DNA from: Streptomyces formicae
GTDB taxonomy: Bacteria; Actinomycetota; Actinomycetes; Streptomycetales; Streptomycetaceae
Reading direction: 5' to 3'
Assembly (NCBI RefSeq): GCF_022647665.1
Contig: NZ_CP071872.1
Span: forward strand, 992,001-1,056,000
DNA: 64,000 nt
The notes under the pieces are model-generated. The model saw nothing but the letters and a program-made list of their open reading frames with translations, had not been told where the DNA came from and did no database searches. The stretch's first letter is position 1. Each line of letters begins with the position of its first letter. Shown one piece after another: positions 17,852-26,771 of the stretch. Both the position numbers and the translations under genes were made by a program.

Positions 17852-19129
17852 ATGGACGCCATCTCCGTCATCCGCATCAAGCGCGACCGAGGCGAACTCA
17901 CCCCCGAGCAGATCGACTGGGTCATCGACGCGTACACCCGCGGCGAGGTCGCCGACGAGCAGATGTCGGCGCTGGCCATGGCGATCCTGCTCAACGGCAT
18001 GAACCGGGCCGAGATCGCCCGCTGGACCGCCGCGATGATCGCGTCCGGCGAGCGCATGGACTTCTCCTCGCTCTCCCGCCCCACCGCCGACAAGCACTCC
18101 ACCGGCGGCGTCGGCGACAAGATCACCCTGCCGCTGGCGCCGCTTGTGGCCGCCTGCGGCGCGGCAGTGCCGCAGCTCTCCGGCCGCGGGCTCGGCCACA
18201 CCGGCGGCACCCTCGACAAGCTGGAGTCCATCCCCGGCTGGCGCGCGCTGCTCTCCAACGACGAGATGCTGGACGTCCTCGACACCACCGGCGCCGTCAT
18301 CTGCGCGGCGGGCGACGGCCTGGCCCCCGCCGACAAGAAGCTGTACGCGCTCCGCGATGTCACCGGCACGGTCGAGGCGATCCCGCTGATCGCCTCCTCG
18401 ATCATGTCGAAGAAGATCGCCGAGGGCACGGGCTCCCTGGTGCTGGACGTCAAGGTCGGCAGCGGCGCCTTCATGAAGACCGTCGAGGACGCCCGGGAAC
18501 TCGCCTCCACCATGGTCGGCCTCGGCACCGACCACGGGGTGAAGACCGTCGCCCTGCTCACCGACATGGCGACCCCGCTCGGCCTCACCGCGGGCAACGC
18601 CCTCGAAGTACGCGAGTCGGTCGAGGTGCTGGCGGGCGGCGGCCCGGCGGACGTCGTCGAGCTCACCCTCGCACTGGCCCGCGAGATGCTCGACGCGGCC
18701 GGGATCAAGGACGCCGACCCGGCGAAGGCGCTGGCCGACGGTTCGGCCATGGACGTCTGGCGGCGCATGATCGCGGCCCAGGGCGGCGACCCCGACGCCG
18801 CCCTCCCCGTCGCCCGCGAGCAGCACGTCGTGACGGCGCCGCGCTCCGGTGTCCTCACCCGTCTCGACGCGTACGGCATCGGCGTCGCCGCCTGGCGGCT
18901 CGGCGCTGGCCGCGCCCGCAAGGAGGACCCGGTGCAGGCGGGCGCGGGCATCGAGCTCCACGCCAAGCCGGGCGACACGGTCGCCGCGGGCGCCCCGCTG
19001 CTGACGCTCCACACGGACACCCCGGAGAAGTTCGACTACGCCCTGAAGTCCCTGGACGGCGCCTACGACATCGCCCCGGCGGGCACGGCGTACGAGGCGA
19101 CCCCGGTGGTGCTGGAGCGCATCGCCTGA
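17852..19129 (+). CDS. deoA: Thymidine/pyrimidine-nucleoside phosphorylase
   Basis: 425 residues. Phosphate-site loop KHSTGGVGDK near 80, SGRGLGHTGGTLDKLESI near 110, and SIMSKKIAEG near 184 are diagnostic. The enzyme cleaves deoxynucleosides with phosphate to the base and deoxyribose-1-phosphate. AAGGAA precedes the ATG. With cytidine deaminase upstream and deoxyribose-phosphate aldolase at 35.2 kb it gives a complete deoxynucleoside catabolic route. Confidence 0.93.
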   Translation: MDAISVIRIKRDRGELTPEQIDWVIDAYTRGEVADEQMSALAMAILLNGMNRAEIARWTAAMIASGERMDFSSLSRPTADKHSTGGVGDKITLPLAPLVAACGAAVPQLSGRGLGHTGGTLDKLESIPGWRALLSNDEMLDVLDTTGAVICAAGDGLAPADKKLYALRDVTGTVEAIPLIASSIMSKKIAEGTGSLVLDVKVGSGAFMKTVEDARELASTMVGLGTDHGVKTVALLTDMATPLGLTAGNALEVRESVEVLAGGGPADVVELTLALAREMLDAAGIKDADPAKALADGSAMDVWRRMIAAQGGDPDAALPVAREQHVVTAPRSGVLTRLDAYGIGVAAWRLGAGRARKEDPVQAGAGIELHAKPGDTVAAGAPLLTLHTDTPEKFDYALKSLDGAYDIAPAGTAYEATPVVLERIA

Positions 19130-19152
19130 CTGACGGCGTGTGACGACGGCCG

Positions 19153-19623
19153 ATGAGTTCCGGCGGCCTCCCCGGTCTTCCTGATGTGGACAGCCCCCGG
19201 GAGCCGATCGTTCTGGAGCTCATCGGCCGGATCAGCCCGGCCGATGTGCCGCTGCTGTGCGCACGGTTGCGGCAACAGGCGGTCACCGCCGACGGCGCCG
19301 AGACGGAAGCCGACACCGAAAGCGACGCCGAGAGTGACGCCGAGAGTGACACAGGAGGCGACACCGAATCCGACACGGGAACCGGCATCGATCCCGACGC
19401 CGGAACCGATGCTGCCGGTGAGGTCATCTGCGACGCTGGCGGGCTCACGGTCGCCGACCTCACCGCCGTCAACGCCATCGCCCGGCTGCGGCTCACGGCC
19501 CGCCGGCTCGGGCGGTGTCTGCGGCTGAGGAACGCGGCACCCGAACTCCTCGCCCTGCTCGACTTCGTCGGGCTCGGCGGCGACGACCCGGACCGGCCCG
19601 CCGTGCTCACTCCTCCGGGCTGA
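19153..19623 (+). CDS. STAS-like domain protein with an acidic repeat insertion
   Basis: 156 residues. Residues 15-45 ([21 protein letters not shown]) and 85-150 ([19 protein letters not shown], then [10 protein letters not shown]) fit the STAS fold of anti-sigma-factor antagonists. The conserved phosphorylatable Ser position is not obvious. Between the two halves lies a low-complexity stretch of D/E/S/T residues (about 47-80), encoded by near-identical 15-bp DNA repeats. The gene ends 17 bases inside the convergent ECF sigma gene. A regulatory role is possible; its neighbour sigma factor is ECF type and not the usual partner of STAS antagonists. Confidence 0.55.
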   Translation: MSSGGLPGLPDVDSPREPIVLELIGRISPADVPLLCARLRQQAVTADGAETEADTESDAESDAESDTGGDTESDTGTGIDPDAGTDAAGEVICDAGGLTVADLTAVNAIARLRLTARRLGRCLRLRNAAPELLALLDFVGLGGDDPDRPAVLTPPG

Positions 19624-20620
19624 CCTCCACCGCGCGCCCCTCCCGGTCGAGCCGCCCCGGCAGATCGAACAGCGGGAACCAGCGCTTGGTGTCCAGGAAG
19701 AAGTCCATCGCGCCGACCCGGCCGCCCGAGATCTCCAGCACGATGAGCGCCCACGGCTCGTACCCCTCGCCGTCCTGGCTCGGGTGGTAGTGCGCGAAGG
19801 CCGGTGATCCGTTCGCCACGGCGGGCAGCAGCTTCGAACCCCGGCAGACCTCGCCGACGCCGAGCATCCAGCCCACGATGTCGTCGTGGCCGCGCAGCCA
19901 CAGGTCGTACGGCGGCATGGACATCGTCGCGTCCTCGTGGAGCAGCGCGGTCAGCGCCTTCATGTCGTACCCCTCGAAGGCCGTGACATAGCGCTCCAGC
20001 AGCTTCTGCTGCTCCTCGTCGAGCGGGTCGGCCGGATCCGACTCGGCCGGCGCGGACTCCGCGAGCGTGGCGCGGGCGCGCTGCAAGGCGCTGTTGACCG
20101 AGGCGACCGAGGTGCCCAGCAGCTCGGCGACCTCGGCGGCCTTCCAGGCCAGCACCTCGCGCAGGATCAGCACCGCCCGCTGCTTGGGCGGCAGGTGCTG
20201 AAGCGCCGCGACGAACGCCAGCCGGATCGTCTCCCGCTCCACCGTCCGGTCGGCCGGATCGGCCACCGACGGCAGCACCCGCCCGTCCGGCACCGGCTCC
20301 AGCCAGGTGATCTCCGGACGGGCGGTGAGCTGCGCCTGCGCGACCGGTGTCGCGGCGGTCAGATCCATCGGACGGGCCCGGCGGTTGCCCGCGCTGAGCA
20401 TGTCCAGGCAGACGTTCGTCGCGATGCGGTACAGCCACGAGCGCAGGGACGACCTCCCCTCGAACTTCTCGAAGCTCTTCCAGGCACGCACCAGCGTGTC
20501 CTGGACGGCGTCCTCCGCCTCGAAGGCGGAGCCCAGCATGCGGTAGCAGTAGCCGGTCAGCTCCGTGCGGTACTGCTCCAGCCGGGAATCGAGGTCCTGC
20601 GTCGTTGCCAGATCACTCAT
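19607..20620 (-). CDS. ECF sigma factor with C-terminal SnoaL-like domain
   Basis: 337 residues. Region 2 is seen in [20 protein letters not shown] and [16 protein letters not shown], region 4 in [20 protein letters not shown] and [13 protein letters not shown]. Residues 205-330 form a SnoaL-like fold ([20 protein letters not shown]) as in SigG/SigJ-type ECF factors, where this domain tunes activity without a separate anti-sigma factor. The ATG at 20618-20620 lies in a 26-bp duplicated segment and overlaps the stop of a 9-codon upstream frame, which in turn overlaps the stop of the TnpB-like gene. Confidence 0.88.
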   Translation of the reverse strand: MSDLATTQDLDSRLEQYRTELTGYCYRMLGSAFEAEDAVQDTLVRAWKSFEKFEGRSSLRSWLYRIATNVCLDMLSAGNRRARPMDLTAATPVAQAQLTARPEITWLEPVPDGRVLPSVADPADRTVERETIRLAFVAALQHLPPKQRAVLILREVLAWKAAEVAELLGTSVASVNSALQRARATLAESAPAESDPADPLDEEQQKLLERYVTAFEGYDMKALTALLHEDATMSMPPYDLWLRGHDDIVGWMLGVGEVCRGSKLLPAVANGSPAFAHYHPSQDGEGYEPWALIVLEISGGRVGAMDFFLDTKRWFPLFDLPGRLDREGRAVEVSPEE

Positions 20621-20663
20621 CGGGTCCACCGGTCCTCATCACTCATCGGGTCCACCGTTCCTC
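20612..20663. repeat. 26-bp tandem duplication covering the sigma-gene start
   Basis: Segments 20612-20637 and 20638-20663 differ at one base. Each copy contains an ATG followed by AGTGAT on the minus strand. The outer copy makes a second start, creating the short frame MSDEDRWTR (20617-20646, minus), whose TGA overlaps the real sigma ATG. The outer ATG also overlaps the TnpB-like stop. The duplication lies exactly at the transposon/chromosome junction. Confidence 0.8.
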
Positions 20664-22295
20664 AGCACTGAGCGGGAGTAGATCCTGTTGCCAGGACTGC
20701 TGCTCAGCGGCCGTGCCCCGAACGGTGTTGGGCCAGCTGGTTGCCCGCGTTCGCTCCACCCCCGGCGACGCGCATCTGGTGTGCGGTCCGGGCGGGTGGG
20801 GGCGGGTTCCCTCACGCCCTCGGGCGGCCGGTCGGGCCTGGACGGTCCGATGCCCCACCGCATCGCTCTGGTGCGGTGGGGGCGGTGTCGTCCGTCGCCT
20901 GATCGGAAACCCCTGGGCGCGTCGCCCGACTGCGATGCTCGCTGCATCGTGCCGGGTCGTCTCTCGGTGCGGGGCGGCCAGTGGTTTCTGCCAGTGCTGG
21001 GCACCCCACCGGCTGGTGTAGGCCGGGTCGACCGCGACGATCGCAATCTGCTGCTCGGCGGCCATCGACACCAGCCGCGATGTGAACTTCGCGGTCGGGA
21101 AACAGGAGATCAGGCGGCGGAACCGCTTGTTGCGGCCATGCTTCTCCCGGCTCTTGCCGTCCGCGAAGTCGAGGTCCTCAATGGCGATCGCGGCCACGCC
21201 GCAACGGCGCGCGAAGTGCAGCAGCCGGGTCAGCGCGTGCCGGATCTGCGCATCCCGGTTGGCGGCGCTGCCCGATAGGTCGTAGAAGAAGCGCTGCGGC
21301 TCCCCGACCGGGTTGCCGTGCCGGTCGAGGCGCCAGGCGGCGAGATGGTCGTCGTTCATATCTACCCCGACCGTGCCCCGCGCGAGAGCCACCTGGAGCG
21401 GCAGGGCGGGGACGGGTGCGCGCTGCCAGGAGGCGGTCACATACCAGCGGCCCCGTATGGGGTCGTGGTGGAATCGGTAGGCCACTGCCTGGTTCACCAC
21501 GATCCGGTCCCGCCACTCCCCACCCCGGTGCTGGAAGGCCACCTTCGCGTCCAGCTCATAGCGGCCGTGTGGCGCGTTGGCCAGGTGGGCGAGCGCGGCG
21601 GGGAGCTTGAGTGAGATCTGCCCGGTGTCGGTGATGCGGACGGTCTCGTTGCCGAACCGTTTGCCGGACTCGCCGTCGGCGGCCAGGAACAGCCTGGCCG
21701 TCTCCCACCGCGCCCGCCACGCCCGGTCATCCAGCCCGGCCTCCTGCAGGTGGTGACGGGTGGTGACGAGACGACGGCCGCCGCGCACTACACGCACCCG
21801 GCCCACAGTCCGGTCCGCTTCCACCCCGGCCAGCCGGTCTTTCAAGGCATGCAAGCGGCGGGACTTGGCATGCCACTCCGCACGAGAGCCGTAGCCTTTC
21901 GGCAACCCTTCACGCTTATTGGCCTTGGCACCCAGCGGGCGGGCCAGCCGGACCCCGATCTGCGCGATCTGCCCGCGCAGCCAGACGACATAGGCGGCCT
22001 GTCCGCGCCGGGCCAGCGCCCACTGCTCGTTGACGTGTTTGGTGATGCTGCCCGCCCAGCGCGCCGACGATCGTCCGGTCAGCTTCCGCTTGCGCTCCGC
22101 CCATGCGGTGGCATCGTGCGCCAGACCCTGCCGGGAGCGGTCCGCGAGATCACCGGCCGCCAGCGAACCAAGGAATGCACCGACTTGCCCCAGTACCGTC
22201 GCGTCCGCCTCCGACACCCGCAGCCGATCACGAATGGCGACACCCGTGGGCCCCGACACCACGAAGGGTGCCGCCAGCTCCCGCATCGCACCCAC
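20643..22295 (-). CDS. TnpB-like RNA-guided nuclease family protein without zinc finger
   Basis: 550 residues. The RuvC-like triad is present in order: Asp in GVDMNDDHLAAW near 310, Glu in IAIEDLDF near 372, and Asp in RHDAASIAVGRRA near 448. The C4 zinc ribbon normally between the last two is absent: the TSRWGAQHW region has none of the paired cysteines. The last 90 residues are Pro/Arg-rich low complexity. No TnpA (Y1 transposase) is nearby. The start is GTG at 22295 or ATG at 22286. The 3' end overlaps, by ATGA, a short frame leading into the ECF sigma gene in the same direction. Being TnpB-related, its 3' end could encode a guide RNA. Confidence 0.75.
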   Translation of the reverse strand: MGAMRELAAPFVVSGPTGVAIRDRLRVSEADATVLGQVGAFLGSLAAGDLADRSRQGLAHDATAWAERKRKLTGRSSARWAGSITKHVNEQWALARRGQAAYVVWLRGQIAQIGVRLARPLGAKANKREGLPKGYGSRAEWHAKSRRLHALKDRLAGVEADRTVGRVRVVRGGRRLVTTRHHLQEAGLDDRAWRARWETARLFLAADGESGKRFGNETVRITDTGQISLKLPAALAHLANAPHGRYELDAKVAFQHRGGEWRDRIVVNQAVAYRFHHDPIRGRWYVTASWQRAPVPALPLQVALARGTVGVDMNDDHLAAWRLDRHGNPVGEPQRFFYDLSGSAANRDAQIRHALTRLLHFARRCGVAAIAIEDLDFADGKSREKHGRNKRFRRLISCFPTAKFTSRLVSMAAEQQIAIVAVDPAYTSRWGAQHWQKPLAAPHRETTRHDAASIAVGRRAQGFPIRRRTTPPPPHQSDAVGHRTVQARPAARGREGTRPHPPGPHTRCASPGVERTRATSWPNTVRGTAAEQQSWQQDLLPLSAEERWTR

Positions 22296-22567
22296 CCGCC
22301 CCCTCCACGACAGAAGAACCCGTCACCGTGTTCAACGAGGACCTCCCTCGCAGGTCACTCGTTCGCTTCAGGGACATTCGTTCCCTTCCTGGTGTCCCCG
22401 GAAGCACGGCCGCGACGACAGCCAGCGCTCACTCCGCCCACCAGAACGGGCTACAACTCACTACACCGACAGCGATTCCCCAAGCCCTATCGCCCATCGG
22501 CGCCAGCCCTTCGGACGCTACAGGAGCCCACTGACAATCGGGGCACATCCCCGTAAGGTCGCGGTCC
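22296..22567. other. Spacer between TnpB-like gene and decayed peptidase
   Basis: No coding sequence I can support. It presumably contains the left end of the TnpB element and the old promoter of the peptidase gene. ACTCACTACACCGACAGCGA lies near 22459-22478. I saw no clear terminal repeat. Confidence 0.35.
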
Positions 22568-23525
22568 ATGGCCGAGCTCTACGCACCGAATGAGCCATAC
22601 GACAAGGAAATGCTTGATGTCGGTCGACGGCAATTTCGCCTGCCGGGAGATCTGCGGCAATCCGGAAGGCAAGCCCGCCGTCGTCGTCCACGGCGGGCCC
22701 CGGATCGGGGCGCGGCCCCGGCTGGCGACGGGTCTTCGACCCGGAGCGGTACCGCGTCGTCCCCTTCGACCAGCGCCGCTGCGGTCGCAGCACCCTGCAC
22801 GCGAGCGATCCCGCGACCGACATGCGGCACAACCCCACCAGGCGTCTGATCGCCGACACGGAGCTGCCGCGCGAGCACCTGGGCATCGACCGCTGGCTGC
22901 TGCACGGCGGTTCCTGGGGTTCCACGCTCATCCTGGCCTATGCCGAACAGCATCTCGAGCGGGTCTCAGAGACCGTCATCGCCAGTGTCACCACCCGCTC
23001 GGAGATTCGACTGGCTCTACAAGGGCGTCGGCCCGTTCTTTCCCGCACAGCGGGAGCGCTTCCTCGCCGGAGTCCCGGACACGCCCGCGCGACGGCGACA
23101 TTGTTGGCACCTGCGCGCGCCTGATGGAGCACCGACGCGGCGGTGCGGGAGAAGGCAGGCCATCGACTGGTGCGCCTGGGAGGACGCGGTCGAGTCGACC
23201 GAGACGGAGGGCCCGGCCCGGCCGTACGGGGACCGGCCCCCAGCCGACCGAATCGCGATAGTGCGCATCTGTTCCTACTTCGCCCACGGTGCCTGGCTGG
23301 AGGAGGGGTGCTGCTGCGGGATGCCGGCTTGCCGGCATCCCGGGTGTTCTTATCCACGGCTGGCTCGATCTCGGCGGGCCGCTCGACACGGTGTGGATGC
23401 TCGCCCGCGCCTGGCCCGACGCGGAGCTGACCGCCGTCGAGGACGCCGGGCATCTGGGGAGTGCCAGGACCCGCGATCGCGTGCGCGACACTCGACCGGT
23501 TCGCGGGTCCGCCGGACACTCCCTA
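22568..23525 (+). pseudogene. Frameshifted proline iminopeptidase (S33 family)
   Basis: Pieces of one alpha/beta-hydrolase peptidase appear in successive frames: MAELYAPNEPYDKEMLDVG, then EICGNPEGKPAVVVHGGP, then LLHGGSWGSTLILAYAEQH with the nucleophile Ser. Next come FDWLYKGVGPFFPAQ, DWCAWEDAV written in another frame, IVRICSYFAHGAWLEEG, and finally VLIHGWLDLGGPLDTVWML. At least four frame changes separate them, so no active enzyme can be made. The gene lies next to the TnpB-like element, and its decay probably followed that arrival. Confidence 0.85.
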
Positions 23526-23537
23526 GAGGTCAGCGCC

Positions 23538-24260
23538 TCACGTTCCCGGCTTGCGGCCGTAGACGAAGACGTCGTCCCCCTTCTTCAGCAGGTTCCAGTA
23601 CGCCTTCGCGTCGGCCGAGGTCATATTGACGCAGCCGCCCGAGCCCGGCGGGTTGTACATCGACTTGGTGACCGAGTGGAAGGCGATCCCGCCGTCGAAG
23701 AACTGCGAGTACGGCATCCACACCTTGTAGATCGTCGACCAGTGGTTGACGCTCCGGTAGTAGACCTTCTTCGAGCCGGTGCGGGTCTCCGCGCCGTCCC
23801 GCCCCGTGCGCACCGGCACCGGGCCGTACCTCAGCCGCGAGCCGTCCTGGATCCAGCTGAGCTGCCGGGTCAGGTCGACACAGGCGATCCGGCCCCGGTT
23901 GGTCGGGCACGTGCCCGCCTTGTTCGGAGTCTTGCCCGCCGCCCGCTGGGCGATCATCGTGCCCATCGTGCGCCAGGTGACCGGCCCCGCGTACCCCATC
24001 GTCGGGGTGATCCCGTGCTTGGCCTGGAACGCCTTGATCGCCTGGCAGTCGCCCGCCGACTGCCGCCCGTCCACCGGGCGCCCCAGGAACCTCTCCACCG
24101 CCTTCTGGTGCGGTCCGGTGCTCATGTTGCACGAGGCGGCCTGCGCCGGGGCGGCGCCGAGTGCCAGGGTCAGTGGCACCACCATCCCCGTGATGCCGAG
24201 GACGACGCCGCCCCGTCTGCCTATGGTCCTTATGTGCTGTGTGTGCCTTGTACGATCCAC
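23538..24260 (-). CDS. Exported L,D-transpeptidase with peptidoglycan-binding domain
   Basis: 240 residues from a GTG preceded by GGGGAG seven bases upstream. The N-terminus has a positively charged stretch and a hydrophobic core ending AAPAQA, a Sec signal. Residues around 40-95 resemble a peptidoglycan-binding helix bundle (DCQAIKAFQAKHGI). The YkuD catalytic domain follows, with His195 in AFHSVTKSMYN and Cys210 in SGSGGCVNM. L,D-transpeptidases make 3-3 cross-links or tether proteins to peptidoglycan outside the cell. The gene stands alone. Confidence 0.88.
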   Translation of the reverse strand: MDRTRHTQHIRTIGRRGGVVLGITGMVVPLTLALGAAPAQAASCNMSTGPHQKAVERFLGRPVDGRQSAGDCQAIKAFQAKHGITPTMGYAGPVTWRTMGTMIAQRAAGKTPNKAGTCPTNRGRIACVDLTRQLSWIQDGSRLRYGPVPVRTGRDGAETRTGSKKVYYRSVNHWSTIYKVWMPYSQFFDGGIAFHSVTKSMYNPPGSGGCVNMTSADAKAYWNLLKKGDDVFVYGRKPGT

Positions 24261-24365
24261 GGTCCAACTCCCCAGTGCCCGCAGAGCGGTTGCTCTGACC
24301 ATTGGACGCGCGGAGGGGTACCGCTGGTTGTAGGGGAGCGGGAGGAAATTTCCCCGGTATCGCGG

Positions 24366-25670
24366 TCAGTGCTGGGGAACGAGCCGGCGCTCCTGCGCGC
24401 GGGCCGCGTACGAGCCGACCAGCGTGATCGACACGACGCCGAGGACGGCGAGCAGCCCCAGCAGCACCGCGCCCGCCCAGCCGCCGGAGTGGAACGCGAT
24501 CGCGCCGAGGGTGCCGCCCGCGCTGCTGCCCAGGTAGTACGCCGACTGGTAGAGCGCCGACGCCTGGGCGCGCCCGGTCTTCGCCGTACGGCTCACCGAC
24601 GACGAGGCGACCGCGTGGCCCGCGAAGAAGCCCGCCGTGATCAGCACCAGGCCGAGCAGGACCGCGGTGAGCGAGTCCGCGAGGGAGAGCAGCAGGCCCG
24701 CCGCAGTCGTACCGACGGCGAGGTACAGCGCGCCGCGCCGGCCGAGGCGGCCGACCAGCTTCCCGGCCGCGGCGGAGGAGACCGTACCGACCAGGTAGAC
24801 GAGGAAGACGGAGCCGGCGACGCCCTGCGGAAGGCTGAAGGGGGCGTCCACGAGACGGTATCCGACCACCGTGTAGACCGCGCCGAAGACCGTCATGAAC
24901 AGCGCGCCGATCCCGTACAGCCGCAGCAGCAGCGGGTCGGCCAGGTGGCCGCGCACGGTCGCCGCCAGCGCGCGCGGGTCCAGTGAACCCGGCGTGAAGT
25001 GACGGGCCTTCGGCAGCAGCAGCCGGAAGGCCACCGTGCACACGACGGCCATCAGACCGACCGCGGCGAGCCCCGCACGCCAGCCCCACAGCTGCGCGAC
25101 CCAGCCGGTGACGACCCGGCCGCTCATGCCGCCGATGCTGTTGCCCGCCACGAACAGGCCGATCGCGGCGATGAGCGCCTTCGGCCGTACCTCCTCAGCG
25201 AGATACGCCATCGCGGAGGCCGGGATCCCGGCCAGCGCGGCGCCCTGGACCGCGCGCAGCACGACCAGCCACTCCAGATCCGGTGCGAGCGGCACCAGCA
25301 GTCCGACCAGGGACGCCACCACCAGCGACACCGTCATGAGCCGCACCCGCCCGAAGCGCTCGGAGAGCGCGCTCAGCGGGAGCACGAACAGGGCCAGCGC
25401 GCCCGTGGCCGCGGAGACCGTCCAGCTGGCCGCGCTCGCGCTCACGCCGAAGCCGGCGGAGACGGCGGGCAGCAGCGCCTGGGTCGAGTAGAGGAGAGCG
25501 AAGGTCGCGACACCCGCGGCGAAGAGCGCGAAGCTCATGCGGCGGTAGCCGGGCAGGCCGGGGGCCAGGCCTTGCCCGGCCGGGCCTTGCTGACGGGACG
25601 GCGGAGTGAGGGCACCCACGGTGGTGGGCGCCCCGGTACTTGCGGAAGGCATGTCTTCGACCGTAGGCAC
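24366..25670 (-). CDS. MFS exporter, divergent from a LysR regulator
   Basis: About 434 residues with twelve predicted membrane segments. SERFGRVRLMT between helices 2 and 3 and GRLGRRGAL between helices 8 and 9 are the MFS loop motifs. The family resembles YnfM/arabinose-efflux-like exporters. The N-terminal 44 residues are hydrophilic. GTG at 25670 is the longest start and ATG at 25652 is equally possible; neither has a clear ribosome site. The divergent LysR gene and the shared 45-bp region suggest control by that regulator. The substrate is unknown. Confidence 0.82.
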   Translation of the reverse strand: MPTVEDMPSASTGAPTTVGALTPPSRQQGPAGQGLAPGLPGYRRMSFALFAAGVATFALLYSTQALLPAVSAGFGVSASAASWTVSAATGALALFVLPLSALSERFGRVRLMTVSLVVASLVGLLVPLAPDLEWLVVLRAVQGAALAGIPASAMAYLAEEVRPKALIAAIGLFVAGNSIGGMSGRVVTGWVAQLWGWRAGLAAVGLMAVVCTVAFRLLLPKARHFTPGSLDPRALAATVRGHLADPLLLRLYGIGALFMTVFGAVYTVVGYRLVDAPFSLPQGVAGSVFLVYLVGTVSSAAAGKLVGRLGRRGALYLAVGTTAAGLLLSLADSLTAVLLGLVLITAGFFAGHAVASSSVSRTAKTGRAQASALYQSAYYLGSSAGGTLGAIAFHSGGWAGAVLLGLLAVLGVVSITLVGSYAARAQERRLVPQH

Positions 25671-25675
25671 ATCCT

Positions 25676-25690
25676 ATTGATGCGTCCAAT
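25676..25690. promoter_or_regulatory. Candidate LysR operator between MFS and LysR genes
   Basis: ATTGATGCGTCCAAT has inverted ATTG/CAAT ends spaced by seven bases. This is the T-N11-A type dyad used by LysR proteins, located in the short divergent promoter. Confidence 0.5.
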
Positions 25691-25715
25691 GCATGGAACG
25701 TCTTTAATCGTTCCC

Positions 25716-26669
25716 ATGGCGCATGAATACAGCTCACAGGCGCGCGTGTCACTGAACAGTTACGAAGAAGACATGCGGCTGCTGCTCGCACCGCGCCTCG
25801 CGTACTTCGCGGGGGTCGCCCGGCACGAGCACGTGACCAGGGCGGCGCAGGAGCTCGCCGTACCGCAGTCGACGCTGTCGCGGGCGATGGTCCGGCTCGA
25901 ACAGGACCTGGGCGTCGCGCTGTTCACCCGCAAGGGCCGCACGGTGTCGCTGACCGCGGCCGGCCGCACCTTCCTCACCTCCGTCGAGCGGGCCCTCGCC
26001 GAGGTCGAACGGGCCGCGGAGTCGGTACGGGCCGACGCGGACCCCTCCGGGGGCAAGGTCGCCTTCGGCTTCCTCCACACGATGGGCTCCGAGACGGTGC
26101 CGGAACTGATCCGCGCCTTCCGCGTCGACCATCCACGGGTCCGCTTCACGCTCGTGCAGAACTACGGCGAGGCGATGATCGAGCGCCTGCGGGCCGGTGA
26201 GCTCGACCTGTGCCTGACCTCGCCGGTGCCGGACGCGCCGGACCTCGTCGCCCGCCGCCTCGACGAGCAGCGGCTGCGGCTGGTCGTCCCCGACGACCAC
26301 CGCCTCGCCGTGCGCAAGCGGATCCGGCTCGCCGAGGCCGCCGATGAGACCTTCGTGACCCTCGAACCCGGCTACGGCCTGCGCCGCATCACCGACGCGC
26401 TGTGTGCCGAAGCGGGCTTCACCCCGCGCGTCGCCTTCGAGGGTGAGGAGGCCGAGACCCTCCGCGGCCTCGTCGCGGCGGGCCTCGGCGTGGCCCTCCT
26501 GCCCCCACCGGCCGTCCCCCGCCCGGGCGTCGTCGAACTCACGGTCACGGCGCCGCGTGCGCTGCGGGAGATCGGCGTCGCGTGGCTGGACGGACACCCG
26601 GACACGGCGCCGGTGGCGGCGTTCAAGAAGTTCCTGCTGTCGCGGAGGGGGAAGCTGCTGCCGGACTGA
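25716..26669 (+). CDS. LysR-family transcription regulator
   Basis: 317 residues. The winged helix-turn-helix lies at about 20-80 (LAYFAGVARHEHVTRAAQEL, AVPQSTLSRAMVRLEQDLG, LFTRKGRTVSLT). A periplasmic-binding-like effector domain follows from about 105 (KVAFGFLHTMGSETVPELIR). ATG at 25716 is used; internal ATGs at 25728 or 25773 would shorten only the leader. It is divergent from the MFS exporter, which it probably activates in response to a small ligand. Confidence 0.85.
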   Translation: MAHEYSSQARVSLNSYEEDMRLLLAPRLAYFAGVARHEHVTRAAQELAVPQSTLSRAMVRLEQDLGVALFTRKGRTVSLTAAGRTFLTSVERALAEVERAAESVRADADPSGGKVAFGFLHTMGSETVPELIRAFRVDHPRVRFTLVQNYGEAMIERLRAGELDLCLTSPVPDAPDLVARRLDEQRLRLVVPDDHRLAVRKRIRLAEAADETFVTLEPGYGLRRITDALCAEAGFTPRVAFEGEEAETLRGLVAAGLGVALLPPPAVPRPGVVELTVTAPRALREIGVAWLDGHPDTAPVAAFKKFLLSRRGKLLPD

Positions 26670-26771
26670 TCCACCCCGAGAGGGCATCCGCTGTGCGGCT
26701 CGCCGCGGGGGCCCGCCGCAGGTGTCGGCGTCTTTGCATCCTCAGCGCTTGCGGCCTCAGTATCTGCGGTC

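Noticed and set aside
21800..22295. A TnpA or relaxase gene accompanying the TnpB-like gene
   Set aside because: No HUH/Y1 motif is visible in any frame near the element.
22568..23525. A short functional gene within the peptidase region (frames starting 22822 or 23289)
   Set aside because: Each piece contains only part of the S33 fold and stops at a frame break.
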